Part shown: positions 6,421 to 13,172 of the stretch, piece after piece
Layout of the letters: each line of letters opens with the position of its first letter
How positions within the stretch are numbered: position 1 is the first letter of the stretch
Virus record (IMG/VR): IMGVR_UViG_3300049048_000006
Span: 1 to 28,419 of that record
DNA length: 28,419 nt
Source: a virus
Reading direction: 5' to 3' (one strand)
Notes under the pieces: model-generated
Told to the model about the DNA's origin: nothing
The model's database searches: none
Seen by the model: only the letters and a program-made list of their open reading frames with translations
Program-made: the position numbers and the translations under genes

Positions 6421-6474
6421 CTTGCTGAGATGGTATGTCCCTAAAGGCTTTTGGGGTAATAGCATCCCAGCAAG
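6421..6474 (+). other. Long interrupted hairpin upstream of the 6505 gene
   Basis: CTTGCTG (6421-6427) pairs with CAGCAAG (6468-6474). Past a one-by-one internal loop, GATG (6429-6432) pairs with CATC (6463-6466), then TAT (6434-6436) with ATA (6459-6461), and CCC (6439-6441) with GGG (6453-6455). The non-coding gap from 6404 to 6504 is mostly this structure. It may control the following gene or mark a cassette edge. Confidence 0.5.
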
Positions 6475-6484
6475 ACCAACCTCA

Positions 6485-6497
6485 TTGCAGAAAGGAA
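6485..6497 (+). repeat. Cassette-edge repeat TTGCAGAAAGGAA, copy 2
   Basis: An exact copy of 4213-4225, providing the ribosome site of the gene at 6505. Confidence 0.6.
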
Positions 6498-6504
6498 ACG
6501 TGAG

Positions 6505-6846
6505 ATGGCAAATACAAAAAAGCGCTTTAGAAGGCCAAAAGTCAAAGAAGGTGAACTTCGAATGTATTGGGGGAAGTTGCCACATGACGCTCCAGACATA
6601 GTCATTGAATGGAGGGGTGAGGGAATGAAGCATGACAGCAATTTGTTGTATTACGTTCTTTGCAGCGACCGGCCAGACTATTTCGCTAGGCCATTATTCA
6701 GCAAGATGGAGCCAAGCCTTATAAAAGAACTGGAGAGCAGAGGATACGACATTACTACATTGAAATTTAGCATTATGAAAAAGCAGCCCATGTCGATTAG
6801 TCCGCACCCAAGCCCATACAAGTCTGACCAACAAATTGCCCCATGA
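6505..6846 (+). CDS. Hypothetical nin-region protein, 113 aa
   Basis: The start is supported by AAAGGAA about ten bases upstream. The product is basic at the N-terminus (NTKKRFRRPKVKEGELRMYWG) and has a central WRGEGMKHDSNLLYYVLCSDRPDY segment. The C-terminal tail (ISPHPSPYKSDQQ) is encoded in part by the repeat at 6794-6809 and parallels the tail of the methyltransferase at 4804. I recognise no family. It overlaps the next ORF by ATGA. Confidence 0.7.
   Translation: MANTKKRFRRPKVKEGELRMYWGKLPHDAPDIVIEWRGEGMKHDSNLLYYVLCSDRPDYFARPLFSKMEPSLIKELESRGYDITTLKFSIMKKQPMSISPHPSPYKSDQQIAP
6794..6809 (+). repeat. Cassette-edge repeat CGATTAGTCCGCACCC, copy 3
   Basis: Exact copy of 4695-4710, again near the 3' end of a gene and again read as ISPHP. 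Confidence 0.65.
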
Positions 6847-7055
6847 AAAGGTCTTTAACCCCTTCTTCTCTAGGTCTTGCTCAAGGTAAGTCTCCTATGA
6901 ACGAAGAAGAGCTACACGACAAAGCAAAGCAGCTATACGACGACACCGGATCAGTCTTATTCACACAATCCACATTAGCCAAGTTGCCTTACACGGTTCG
7001 CAAGACTGTTGAAGAGGCGGCTGCCCAACTATTCGGTCAAAGGAAACAGAAATGA
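6843..7055 (+). CDS. Hypothetical protein, 70 aa
   Basis: The ATG overlaps the preceding stop (ATGA). Met at 6897, preceded by AAGGTAAG, is a second credible start and gives a 52-aa acidic-then-basic protein (NEEELHDKAKQLYDDTGSVL). No family recognised. The stop overlaps the next start by ATGA. Confidence 0.6.
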   Translation: MKRSLTPSSLGLAQGKSPMNEEELHDKAKQLYDDTGSVLFTQSTLAKLPYTVRKTVEEAAAQLFGQRKQK

Positions 7056-7261
7056 AACTATGCGTTAATTGTAAGCACAGCCGTGTTGAAACTGGATGGT
7101 TAACCCGTCAGAAATACTATTATTGCAGGGTTCGCATAGAGGATGCGATCAGCCCCGTAACCGGAGAGCATTTCCAAGGTGGCTATGAAGGCAGGTGCTC
7201 CGCGATGCGCGAGATGGAAGTGGAATGCGGCAAAGAGGGCAAGTTCTGGGAGGCTAAATAA
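7052..7261 (+). CDS. Small Cys-rich (zinc-binding-like) protein, 69 aa
   Basis: Cys4 and Cys7 (CVNCKHS), Cys25 (YYYCRVR) and Cys49 (GRCSAMRE) are arranged like a small zinc-ribbon found in many phage nin-type regions. Metal binding is inferred. It overlaps neighbours on both sides (ATGA, TAATG), placing it firmly in the operon. Confidence 0.7.
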   Translation: MKLCVNCKHSRVETGWLTRQKYYYCRVRIEDAISPVTGEHFQGGYEGRCSAMREMEVECGKEGKFWEAK

Positions 7262-7620
7262 TGAACGCCCCCGCACACATCGACACCACTACTCAAAAGG
7301 TCAAGGATGCCTTAGAGGTCTGGGCTGAATGGATGCAGCAGGACGACACTAAGCTAGGATACCCGAGCAAGAGTGCCGTTATCCTTTCAGGCGGTGGCGC
7401 ATGGGGCAGTTTTGGCGATGACCTGGAAGATGAGGTAGACGGAACGATGGCAAGGGCTGTAGATGCGATTCTGGAAGGAATGCCGCTAAGCCAGAAGAAC
7501 GCGGTGTTTCACTTCCACATTGCGGCAGTATTCACGCCACGGCGAACACTGATCGAGGACGACTATGCGGATGCGTTGGTATCGGTTGAAGTAGGACTAA
7601 GAAAGCGCGGCCTCGTATAA
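7261..7620 (+). CDS. Candidate late antiterminator (Q-like)
   Basis: The 119-aa protein has VKDALEVWAEWMQQDDTKLGYPSKSA at residues 14-39, then VDGTMARAVDAILEGMPL and a helical C-terminus. The W-EWM---D--LGYP-KS pattern resembles small Q-like antitermination proteins of proteobacterial phages, where the rest forms a sigma-region-4-like fold. Position is the stronger argument: it is the last gene before a promoter (7634-7662) followed at once by two intrinsic terminators and then the late genes, as with lambda Q. Alternative: an unrelated end-of-operon protein. Confidence 0.55.
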   Translation: MNAPAHIDTTTQKVKDALEVWAEWMQQDDTKLGYPSKSAVILSGGGAWGSFGDDLEDEVDGTMARAVDAILEGMPLSQKNAVFHFHIAAVFTPRRTLIEDDYADALVSVEVGLRKRGLV

Positions 7621-7633
7621 CATGAAATATCGC

Positions 7634-7662
7634 TTGCACACAAGTAAAAATAGGTCTAGAAT
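7634..7662 (+). promoter_or_regulatory. Candidate late promoter (pR'-like)
   Basis: TTGCAC (7634-7639) and TAGAAT (7657-7662) are exactly 17 bp apart. It starts 14 bp after the candidate antiterminator gene, and expected transcription (near 7669) runs straight into two terminators. The -10 box is good (5 of 6); the -35 box is moderate. Confidence 0.65.
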
Positions 7663-7705
7663 TTGTCGTGCGTATACCCCTGCGCGAAAGAAACGTAATT
7701 TATAG

Positions 7706-7725
7706 ACCGCCTAAATGGCGGTTTT
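7706..7725 (+). terminator. First tandem terminator (tR'-like)
   Basis: ACCGCC (7706-7711) pairs with GGCGGT (7717-7722) around TAAAT, followed by a short T run. It lies about 40 bases after the predicted late start site. Confidence 0.75.
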
Positions 7726-7734
7726 GTCATTTAT

Positions 7735-7760
7735 AAGCCGCCAATTGAGCGGCTTTTTTA
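7735..7760 (+). terminator. Second tandem terminator (tR'-like)
   Basis: AAGCCGC (7735-7741) pairs with GCGGCTT (7749-7755) with a seven-base loop and a T run to 7759. Two terminators in a row directly after a promoter imply a regulated read-through switch. Confidence 0.88.
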
Positions 7761-7775
7761 TTGTCCGGAGTATTG

Positions 7776-8162
7776 ATGCAATACGACATGAAGGACGTAA
7801 AGAGAAAGTTCTACACCCAACGCAGTGGCGCAAAGGCTCGCGGCATTGAATTCAAGATGACATTCGATGAGTGGTGGGAAGTCTGGAAGCCACATTGGGC
7901 AAACAGAGGATCAAAGAAAGGCCAGCTAGTAATGTGCCGAAAGATGGATTGTGGCGCATACGAGGTTGGCAATGTCCGAATAGGAACAGTTGACTGCAAT
8001 GCGCGGGACAGGTCATATACATGCCACGACAGGTGGATGAAGGCAGCGCAAGAAGAAGTCAGGCAAGCGCAAAGTGGCGAGTATGAAGAAGAAGATGAAA
8101 ACAGTTGGCTGCCTGATGAACTAAAGAATCCATACCGATCAAGCGCAGATTTCAGATATTAA
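7776..8162 (+). CDS. RGIEF/GAY-GN domain protein next to structured RNA
   Basis: The 128-aa protein starts at ATG 7776 with GGAG at 7767-7770; a TTG at 7761 is less likely. Residues about 12-75 form the same module as the C-terminus of the 779-1378 protein: AKARGIEFKMTFDEWWEVW, an R-G-QLVMCR segment and DCGAYEVGNVRIGTVDCN. The rest is acidic and Glu-rich. The module is probably nucleic-acid related (HNH-like ending without clear catalytic residues), but function is unknown. It is the first gene after the late promoter and terminators and lies immediately before the structured non-coding stretch at 8165-8506. Confidence 0.8.
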   Translation: MQYDMKDVKRKFYTQRSGAKARGIEFKMTFDEWWEVWKPHWANRGSKKGQLVMCRKMDCGAYEVGNVRIGTVDCNARDRSYTCHDRWMKAAQEEVRQAQSGEYEEEDENSWLPDELKNPYRSSADFRY

Positions 8163-8164
8163 AG

Positions 8165-8506
8165 AACACCCATAGCAATATGGGCTAACGTCCGGTTCTA
8201 GACCGTTCCCCACTCGCTAGGCCAACGAGTGGTAGAAGGAACCCACGGGAGGTTCCGACAGTGAATCCCGTTTCTCCAAGAAGCATTAGCATTTATCGCA
8301 AGCGCAACTCTCACCCATCCGAGAGGCGACGAGTGCTAATCCTTGTTGGTGAATGATTCGGCTGTGAATCTGTCAGTGGGTGCAAGCCAGCCCGCGCAAC
8401 TGTGCAGCTTGAGCCATATCAAGCAAACGAAGCTAGAGCCTGAGTTCAGCATAGCCCACCAACAACCCCACACCACAGCCTCATGCTTAACCGCATGGGG
8501 CTTTTT
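8165..8506 (+). ncRNA. Candidate structured RNA with two pseudoknots and its own terminator
   Basis: No credible protein is encoded, but perfect helices fill the stretch. CCCATA/TATGGG closes a GCAA tetraloop (8169-8184). CCACTCG/CGAGTGG (8210-8232). GGAACC/GGTTCC (8238-8256), whose loop ACGGGA (8245-8250) pairs with TCCCGT (8266-8271) as an H-type pseudoknot. ATTAGCA/TGCTAAT (8285-8291/8334-8340) encloses CTCTC/GAGAG (8308-8325). TTGTTGGT/ACCAACAA (8343-8350/8458-8465) encloses GATTC/GAATC (8355-8370) and GCTTGA/TCAAGC (8407-8424). The GATTC hairpin loop GGCTGT (8360-8365) pairs with ACAGCC (8475-8480), on the 5' arm of a terminator. I match it to no known RNA family with confidence. Possible roles are a cis regulator of packaging genes or a stable phage RNA. 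Confidence 0.65.
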
Positions 8507-8510
8507 CTTT
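8478..8510 (+). terminator. Intrinsic terminator at the end of the structured RNA
   Basis: GCCTCATGC (8478-8486) pairs with GCATGGGGC (8493-8501), nine pairs with one G-U, loop TTAACC, then TTTTTCTTTT. The GCC at its base (8478-8480) is also needed for the pseudoknot with 8360-8365, so the two foldings compete. Confidence 0.85.
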
Positions 8511-8521
8511 TGGAGTAACGG

Positions 8522-8689
8522 ATGAGCACCAATGACGTTACAGGAGACCGTATCGTTACCAAGCCATCCAAGAAGTACGAAGACAACTACGACGCAATCT
8601 TTCGAAAGGACAAAGCCATGTTCGGTAAAAAGCCAAAGGGTACGGGTAAGAAGCCAATGCCAGGGAAGAAAGGTAAAGCAGGCTGCTAA
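8522..8689 (+). CDS. Small conserved-type phage protein, 55 aa
   Basis: GGAG at 8512-8515 precedes the ATG. The product opens with STNDVTGDRIVTKPSKKYEDNY and ends in a Lys/Gly-rich tail (KKPKGTGKKPMPGKKGK). Proteins with a TGDRIV-KP start are common near phage terminase genes, but their function is unknown. The stop abuts the next ATG. Confidence 0.8.
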   Translation: MSTNDVTGDRIVTKPSKKYEDNYDAIFRKDKAMFGKKPKGTGKKPMPGKKGKAGC

Positions 8690-9355
8690 ATGCTTCCTGT
8701 GTATGTCGGGTATGACGAACGGGAAGCCGTCGCATACCACACTTACTGTAATTCAATCATCAGACGGGCTACAAAGCCCGTTTCTTTTTGCCCATTAGCC
8801 TTAAACACGCTGCACGAATACGAAGAGAAGCACGCAGACGGTAGTAACGCTTTCATCTATTCGCGCTTCCTAGTCCCTCATCTACAGAACTATCAGGGAT
8901 GGGCGCTGTTTGCTGATGGAGACATGATCGTAAACGAAGACATCGTTAAGTTATTCGACCTAGCTGATGAAACCAAAGCCGTGATGGTGGTGAAGCATGA
9001 CTACAAGACTAGATTCCCACGCAAGTATCTCGGCAACAAGAACGAAGACTATCCACGGAAGAACTGGTCAAGCGTCATCCTGTGGAACTGCGGTCACCCA
9101 AAGAACAAGATCCTTACGCCGGAATATATCCAACAGGCAAGCGGAGCACTTCTTCATCGCTTTCAGTGGCTGGACGATGGAGACATCGGGCAACTGAAGC
9201 ACGCATGGAATTGGTTGGTTTCGGAGTACAGCTATAACCCATCAGCCAAATTACTTCATTACACCGTAGGCACTCCCTGCTTCCAGGAATACGCAGACTG
9301 CGAACATGCAGATCAGTGGTATTCGGAATACGAGAAGGCAAGAGCGCCACTTTAA
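8690..9355 (+). CDS. Glycosyltransferase (GT-A, GT8-like)
   Basis: The 221-aa protein begins LPVYVGYDEREAVAYHTYCNSII, as in phage GT8-like enzymes. It carries the metal/nucleotide-sugar motif Asp-Gly-Asp at residues 76-78 (WALFADGDMIV), then SSVILWNC and a C-terminal HYTVGTPCF segment with His and Cys typical of the fold. It should transfer a sugar from a nucleotide-sugar donor; the acceptor (virion protein, modified DNA base or host surface glycan) is not visible. It lies inside the packaging module, one base after the 55-aa gene. The first 30 codons contain a perfect terminator-like hairpin. Confidence 0.85.
   Translation: MLPVYVGYDEREAVAYHTYCNSIIRRATKPVSFCPLALNTLHEYEEKHADGSNAFIYSRFLVPHLQNYQGWALFADGDMIVNEDIVKLFDLADETKAVMVVKHDYKTRFPRKYLGNKNEDYPRKNWSSVILWNCGHPKNKILTPEYIQQASGALLHRFQWLDDGDIGQLKHAWNWLVSEYSYNPSAKLLHYTVGTPCFQEYADCEHADQWYSEYEKARAPL
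8764..8789 (+). terminator. Terminator-like hairpin inside the glycosyltransferase gene
   Basis: ACGGGCT (8764-8770) and AGCCCGT (8775-8781) close an ACAA loop, followed by TTTCTTTTT. It overlaps codons for residues about 25-34, so it could attenuate late transcription unless antitermination is active. Confidence 0.65.
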
Positions 9356-9397
9356 CCGCGAATAATCCATAGTGAACTCGCAAAGGATCAATAAATC

Positions 9398-9652
9398 ATG
9401 GCTGGAAAACCAGGGATGCATAAGAAGCTGCTTAACCCTGCGGCTGTAGAAGTAATAAGAGAAAAGATAGAAGCAGAGAAATTAATTAAAAAGCTTGAAA
9501 GTCATGTGCTTACAGGCGAAGAAATGACAAGCTCACAAGTTACTGCTGCATTAGGGTTGCTAAAGAAGAAAGTACCAGACCTTTCTGCTGTAGAGCACAG
9601 CGGAGAAGTTGAGACAACTAGAGCATTGGCTGATGTCCTTAAGTCTCTCTGA
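9398..9652 (+). CDS. Terminase small subunit
   Basis: The 84-aa protein ends in the pattern MTSSQVTAALGLLKKKVPDLSAVEHSGE (about residues 43-70), the conserved C-terminal region of one class of small terminases (TerS), here immediately upstream of the large subunit. TerS binds the packaging start site and recruits TerL. At 84 aa it is short, with only a brief N-terminal stretch before KKLESHVL. Its 3' end overlaps the terL start by 20 bases. Confidence 0.85.
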   Translation: MAGKPGMHKKLLNPAAVEVIREKIEAEKLIKKLESHVLTGEEMTSSQVTAALGLLKKKVPDLSAVEHSGEVETTRALADVLKSL

Positions 9653-11045
9653 AGAGGATCTAGCAGCCTTAGAGCAAAAGATTGTCGAGTGGCGTAAAGG
9701 TGGGCCTGCCCTGTTCGCTAAAGAGGCTTTAGGTGCAAGTCCAACAGACCAGCAATGGGAAGCATCGAAAGCTATTGTAGAGAAGAGAAAGGTCTCGATA
9801 CGGTCTGGGCACGGCACTGGCAAGTCTGCGTTCATGGCTTGGTGTGTATTGTGGTTCCCAATCTGCTATTTCCCTTGCAAGGTTCCGTGTACCGCGCCAA
9901 CGAGTCACCAATTGCAAGACGTTCTCTGGGCAGAGGTGGCTAAGTGGCACTCAAGACTCATTGAGAGAATCCCAGAGCTAGGCAATCAATTCGCTTGGTC
10001 AAGTGAGCGGTTTGGCATGATCGACAGGCCGCAAGAGTCTTTCGCAGTCGCACGAACATCGCGCCCTGAAAAGCCAGAGGCCCTGCAAGGGTTTCACTCA
10101 GAGAACATCCTATTCCTGATTGATGAAGCATCAGGGGTACCAGAAAAAGTATTTGAAGTGGCAGAGGGCGCATTGTCCACGGACGGCGCTTTCGTGCTGA
10201 TGGCTGCTAACCCAACTCGTGAAGATGGGTATTTCTACCAGAGCCACCACAAGATGCGCTCTCGATGGGCAGCGCTACATTGGGATGGCGAGGAAAGCCC
10301 GATGGTTAGTAAGACGTACATTGAAGACATGCGTCTCAAGTACGGCGTTGATTCCCCAATTTACCAAGTCCGCGTCAAAGGCAACTTCGCAACTGCCGCA
10401 GATGGTGTTATCCCATTGCATCTGTGCGTATCTGCTCAGCAACGAGAGATACAGGCAATTGCAGGCGCTGATGAGATATGGGGGCTTGACGTTGCCAGGT
10501 TCGGCGATGACTCGACGGCATTGGCTAAGCGCAGAGGAAATATTCAGGTAGAGCCTACTCAAGAGTGGTTTGGCAAAGACACCATGCAGACTGCGGGGCT
10601 TATTAAGAAAGAGTACGAGAATTCAGCCAAGAAGCCCGTAAGCATCAATGTGGATGTGATTGGCATCGGTGCTGGCGTTGTTGATCGCTTGAAAGAGCTT
10701 GGATTGCCAGTAAGAGGCATCAATGTGGCAGAAGCAGCAAGCGTTAGCGAGCAGTACTCAAGATTGCGTGATGAGCTTTGGTTCAATGGCAGAGAGTGGC
10801 TAGAAGAGCGTGATTGCAAGTTGTGTGAAGGCGATGACGCGCTTATAGGCGAGTTGACTACTGCCAAGTATTCAGTGCTAAGCAACGGCAAAATCAAGGT
10901 CGAAGGCAAGGATGAGATGAAGCGCCGAGGCGTTCAGTCCCCTAATCGTGCAGACGCTTGGCTTCTTACCTTTGCGCCTATCAGTGCATCTACTTCCCAT
11001 AAGTGGAGAGCGCCCATCAAGTATCCGAACATGGGGATTGTTTAA
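9633..11045 (+). CDS. Terminase large subunit
   Basis: The 470-aa protein is the packaging motor and nuclease. It has Walker A SGHGTGKSA (residues 58-66), Walker B ILFLIDEAS (about 159-167) and AANPTREDGYFY as the coupling region. The C-terminal RNase H-like nuclease domain starts with WGLDVARFGDDS and continues with DVIGIGAGVVDRL and a late Asp in NRADAWLL. The reading frame opens earlier at a TTG (9609); I chose ATG 9633 because the Walker A distance then fits and the TTG is poorly spaced from its GGAG. It overlaps terS, as is usual. Confidence 0.95.
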   Translation: MSLSLSEEDLAALEQKIVEWRKGGPALFAKEALGASPTDQQWEASKAIVEKRKVSIRSGHGTGKSAFMAWCVLWFPICYFPCKVPCTAPTSHQLQDVLWAEVAKWHSRLIERIPELGNQFAWSSERFGMIDRPQESFAVARTSRPEKPEALQGFHSENILFLIDEASGVPEKVFEVAEGALSTDGAFVLMAANPTREDGYFYQSHHKMRSRWAALHWDGEESPMVSKTYIEDMRLKYGVDSPIYQVRVKGNFATAADGVIPLHLCVSAQQREIQAIAGADEIWGLDVARFGDDSTALAKRRGNIQVEPTQEWFGKDTMQTAGLIKKEYENSAKKPVSINVDVIGIGAGVVDRLKELGLPVRGINVAEAASVSEQYSRLRDELWFNGREWLEERDCKLCEGDDALIGELTTAKYSVLSNGKIKVEGKDEMKRRGVQSPNRADAWLLTFAPISASTSHKWRAPIKYPNMGIV

Positions 11046-11068
11046 TCCCAACTAACCATTTGGATTAA
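11042..11068 (+). other. Hairpin between terminase and portal genes
   Basis: TTAATCC (11042-11048) pairs with GGATTAA (11062-11068) around 13 bases, overlapping the terL stop codon and ending seven bases before the portal ATG. No T run follows, so it is not a terminator; it may affect portal translation. Confidence 0.4.
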
Positions 11069-11075
11069 GAAACCT

Positions 11076-13172
11076 ATGAAGAAGATGACCGAAGACGAAC
11101 TGATAGTCAGGATCGAGCAGGAAGAACGTGTCTCCCTCGATTACCTGTCCGGCACGTTGTCAGATGAGCGCTCCGAGAACATGGAGCTATATCTTGGCGA
11201 CAAGACTCGAGAATTAGCCGCCATTGAAGGCCGTTCGTCCGTTGTCTCTATGGATGCACAGGAAGCGGTTGATTCCGTCATGCCGTACCTGATGAAGGTA
11301 TTCTGCTCTGGCGATGAAGTAGTGAAGTTCGACCCTGTCGGCCCTGAGGATGTAGAAGCCTCAGAGCAAGAGACTGACTATGTAAACCATGTGGTGATGA
11401 ATCAGAACAACTTCTTTCTGGTGGGCTATCAGTGGATCAAGGACGGCTTAATCACCAAGAACGGTTACTGCAAGTACTGGTGGGATGAATCCGAGGATGT
11501 GACCGAGGAAAGGTATCAAGGTCTCACCGATCAAGAGTTCCAGATGCTGATTCAGGATGAGAGCGTAGAGCCATTAGAGCATACGTCCTATCCTGACACT
11601 ACAGACCCGATGGCGGCACAGATTGCAGAAGCCGCACAGATGGGTGACCCGCAGGCTCAGATGATTCTCCAGCAAGGCCCGATGCTGCATGACTTGAAGG
11701 TGAAGATCCGCAACGTCAAAGGCCGTGTGAAGATTGAGCCATGCCCGCCTGAAGAGATTCTAGTAGCGCCTGATGAGCGCAACATCGACCCGAACACCAC
11801 TCGCTTCTTTGAGCATAGGCAGTGGAAGACTATCTCCGATTTGCGCGAGATGGGCTATGACATTGACGACGACATTGCAGACGACCCAACGACATTGTTC
11901 ATGTCCGAGGATTGGCTGAGCCGTCAGGAGTTCCCAGAGGAAGAGACTTGGCGTGATGAGCCCACTGATGGCGTGATGCGCCGTGTGGTCTATCGTGAAG
12001 CCTATATCAAGGTTGACTTCGACGGGGATGGTATTGCTGAGCGTCGCCGCGTGTGCATGGTTGGCAAGACGGTACTTGATAACGAATTGTGCGATGGTGT
12101 GCCATTTGCAGCTTTAACGCCTTACATCGTGCCTCACCGTCATATCGGTCGTGCATTGGTGGACTTGAACAAGGATATTCAAGTCATCAAGACGGTGATC
12201 TTGCGTAACGTGCTGGATAACTTCTACGCCTCCAACAACGGGCGCTGGGCTATCTCTGACCGCGTAAACCTTGACGACATGCTGGTATCGCGTCCTGGTG
12301 GCGTTGTGCGTGTAGAAGGCTCTCCTGGCAGCGAAATCATGCCATTGGTGACGAACCCTATCGGCAATGCAGCCTTCCCGCTGATGGAATACCTAGACAC
12401 CATCAAAGAGAACCGCACAGGGATCACCCGTTACAACCAAGGCATGGATTCGGACAGCCTCAACAAGACGGCATCCGGCATCAATCAGATCATGGACGCT
12501 GCACAGCAGAAGCAGGACTTGATTGCACGTACGTTGGCTGAGACTGGTGTTAAGCAATTGTTCCAAGGCGTCCACAAGCTCATCAAGCAGCACGGTAACA
12601 AGGAAGAGGTGGTTAGGCTGCGCGGTAAGTGGGTTCCTGTTGATCCCCGTCAGTGGAAGTCTCGCACCGACATGACCGTGACGGTAGGTCTCGGCACTGG
12701 CAACAAGCAGGCCATGTTGGGCCAAATCATGAGCATCTTGGGTGTTCAGCAACAAGCTCTGCAAATCGGTGTGGCTACCCCTCAGAACATCTACGAAGCC
12801 TGCATGGAGTTGACTAAGAACGCAGGGTTCAAGGACGGAGACAAGTACTGGACGAATCCCGTACAGCAACAGCAGCAAGAGCCTCAGCCTGATCCTAAAG
12901 TAGTGGCAGAGCAACAGCGTCTTGAGTTCGACAAGCAGAAGGCAATGGCAGAGCATCAGCAGAAACAAGAGCAGATGCAAATGGACTACCAGCTCAAGCA
13001 GCAGGAATTGCAGCAAAAGGCAGAACTCGCTGTGCAAGAGATGATGAAAGAGCTACAGATCGCCCGTGACCGCATGCTGGCAGAGATTGACATTGAGCGC
13101 GATAGATTGAGACTGCAAGCCGCAGGCATGGCACAGAAGGCAGAAACCGACGCGGTTAATGGAGGCTTATGA
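11076..13172 (+). CDS. Portal protein (P22 gp1-like)
   Basis: At 698 aa this fits the large P22-type portal, the ring at the capsid vertex through which DNA is pumped. The N-terminus (SSVVSMDAQEAVDSVMPYLMKVFCSGDEVVKF) and the FDGDGIAERRRV and LVDLNKDIQVIKTVILRNVLDNFY segments are characteristic of podoviral portals of this group, as is the later YNQGMDSDSLNKTASGIN stretch. The C-terminal 110 residues are Gln-rich and strongly coiled-coil, likely the portal barrel or scaffold contact. It follows terL after 30 bases and overlaps the next gene by ATGA. Confidence 0.93.
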   Translation: MKKMTEDELIVRIEQEERVSLDYLSGTLSDERSENMELYLGDKTRELAAIEGRSSVVSMDAQEAVDSVMPYLMKVFCSGDEVVKFDPVGPEDVEASEQETDYVNHVVMNQNNFFLVGYQWIKDGLITKNGYCKYWWDESEDVTEERYQGLTDQEFQMLIQDESVEPLEHTSYPDTTDPMAAQIAEAAQMGDPQAQMILQQGPMLHDLKVKIRNVKGRVKIEPCPPEEILVAPDERNIDPNTTRFFEHRQWKTISDLREMGYDIDDDIADDPTTLFMSEDWLSRQEFPEEETWRDEPTDGVMRRVVYREAYIKVDFDGDGIAERRRVCMVGKTVLDNELCDGVPFAALTPYIVPHRHIGRALVDLNKDIQVIKTVILRNVLDNFYASNNGRWAISDRVNLDDMLVSRPGGVVRVEGSPGSEIMPLVTNPIGNAAFPLMEYLDTIKENRTGITRYNQGMDSDSLNKTASGINQIMDAAQQKQDLIARTLAETGVKQLFQGVHKLIKQHGNKEEVVRLRGKWVPVDPRQWKSRTDMTVTVGLGTGNKQAMLGQIMSILGVQQQALQIGVATPQNIYEACMELTKNAGFKDGDKYWTNPVQQQQQEPQPDPKVVAEQQRLEFDKQKAMAEHQQKQEQMQMDYQLKQQELQQKAELAVQEMMKELQIARDRMLAEIDIERDRLRLQAAGMAQKAETDAVNGGL

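Noticed and set aside
8185-8275. tRNA or tmRNA near GGTTCTAGACC
   Set aside because: No cloverleaf with acceptor stem, anticodon arm and a proper TTCRANT loop could be built, and no CCA end or tag frame was seen.
8340-8460. Cobalamin riboswitch resemblance (CCCGCGCAACTGT)
   Set aside because: Only this short core-like string fits. The GGGAA, GGTG-AAA-TCC and 3' ACCTGCC/GCCACTG boxes of the family are not in the right order, and the context is a phage packaging module.
8165-8506. Group I intron or HEARO-type RNA
   Set aside because: The conserved P/Q/R/S intron core strings are missing, no interrupted reading frame flanks the segment, and no IscB-like ORF is nearby.
8336-8740. 134-aa minus-strand ORF and 60-aa plus-strand ORF (8343-8525) across the structured RNA
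   Set aside because: Neither has a ribosome site or protein-like composition; both cross paired RNA segments and the terminator. The minus ORF also runs under the start of two real genes.
12393-13037. 214-aa Leu-rich minus ORF antisense to the portal gene
   Set aside because: The Leu/His runs are the reverse reading of CAG/CAA glutamine codons in the portal coiled coil.
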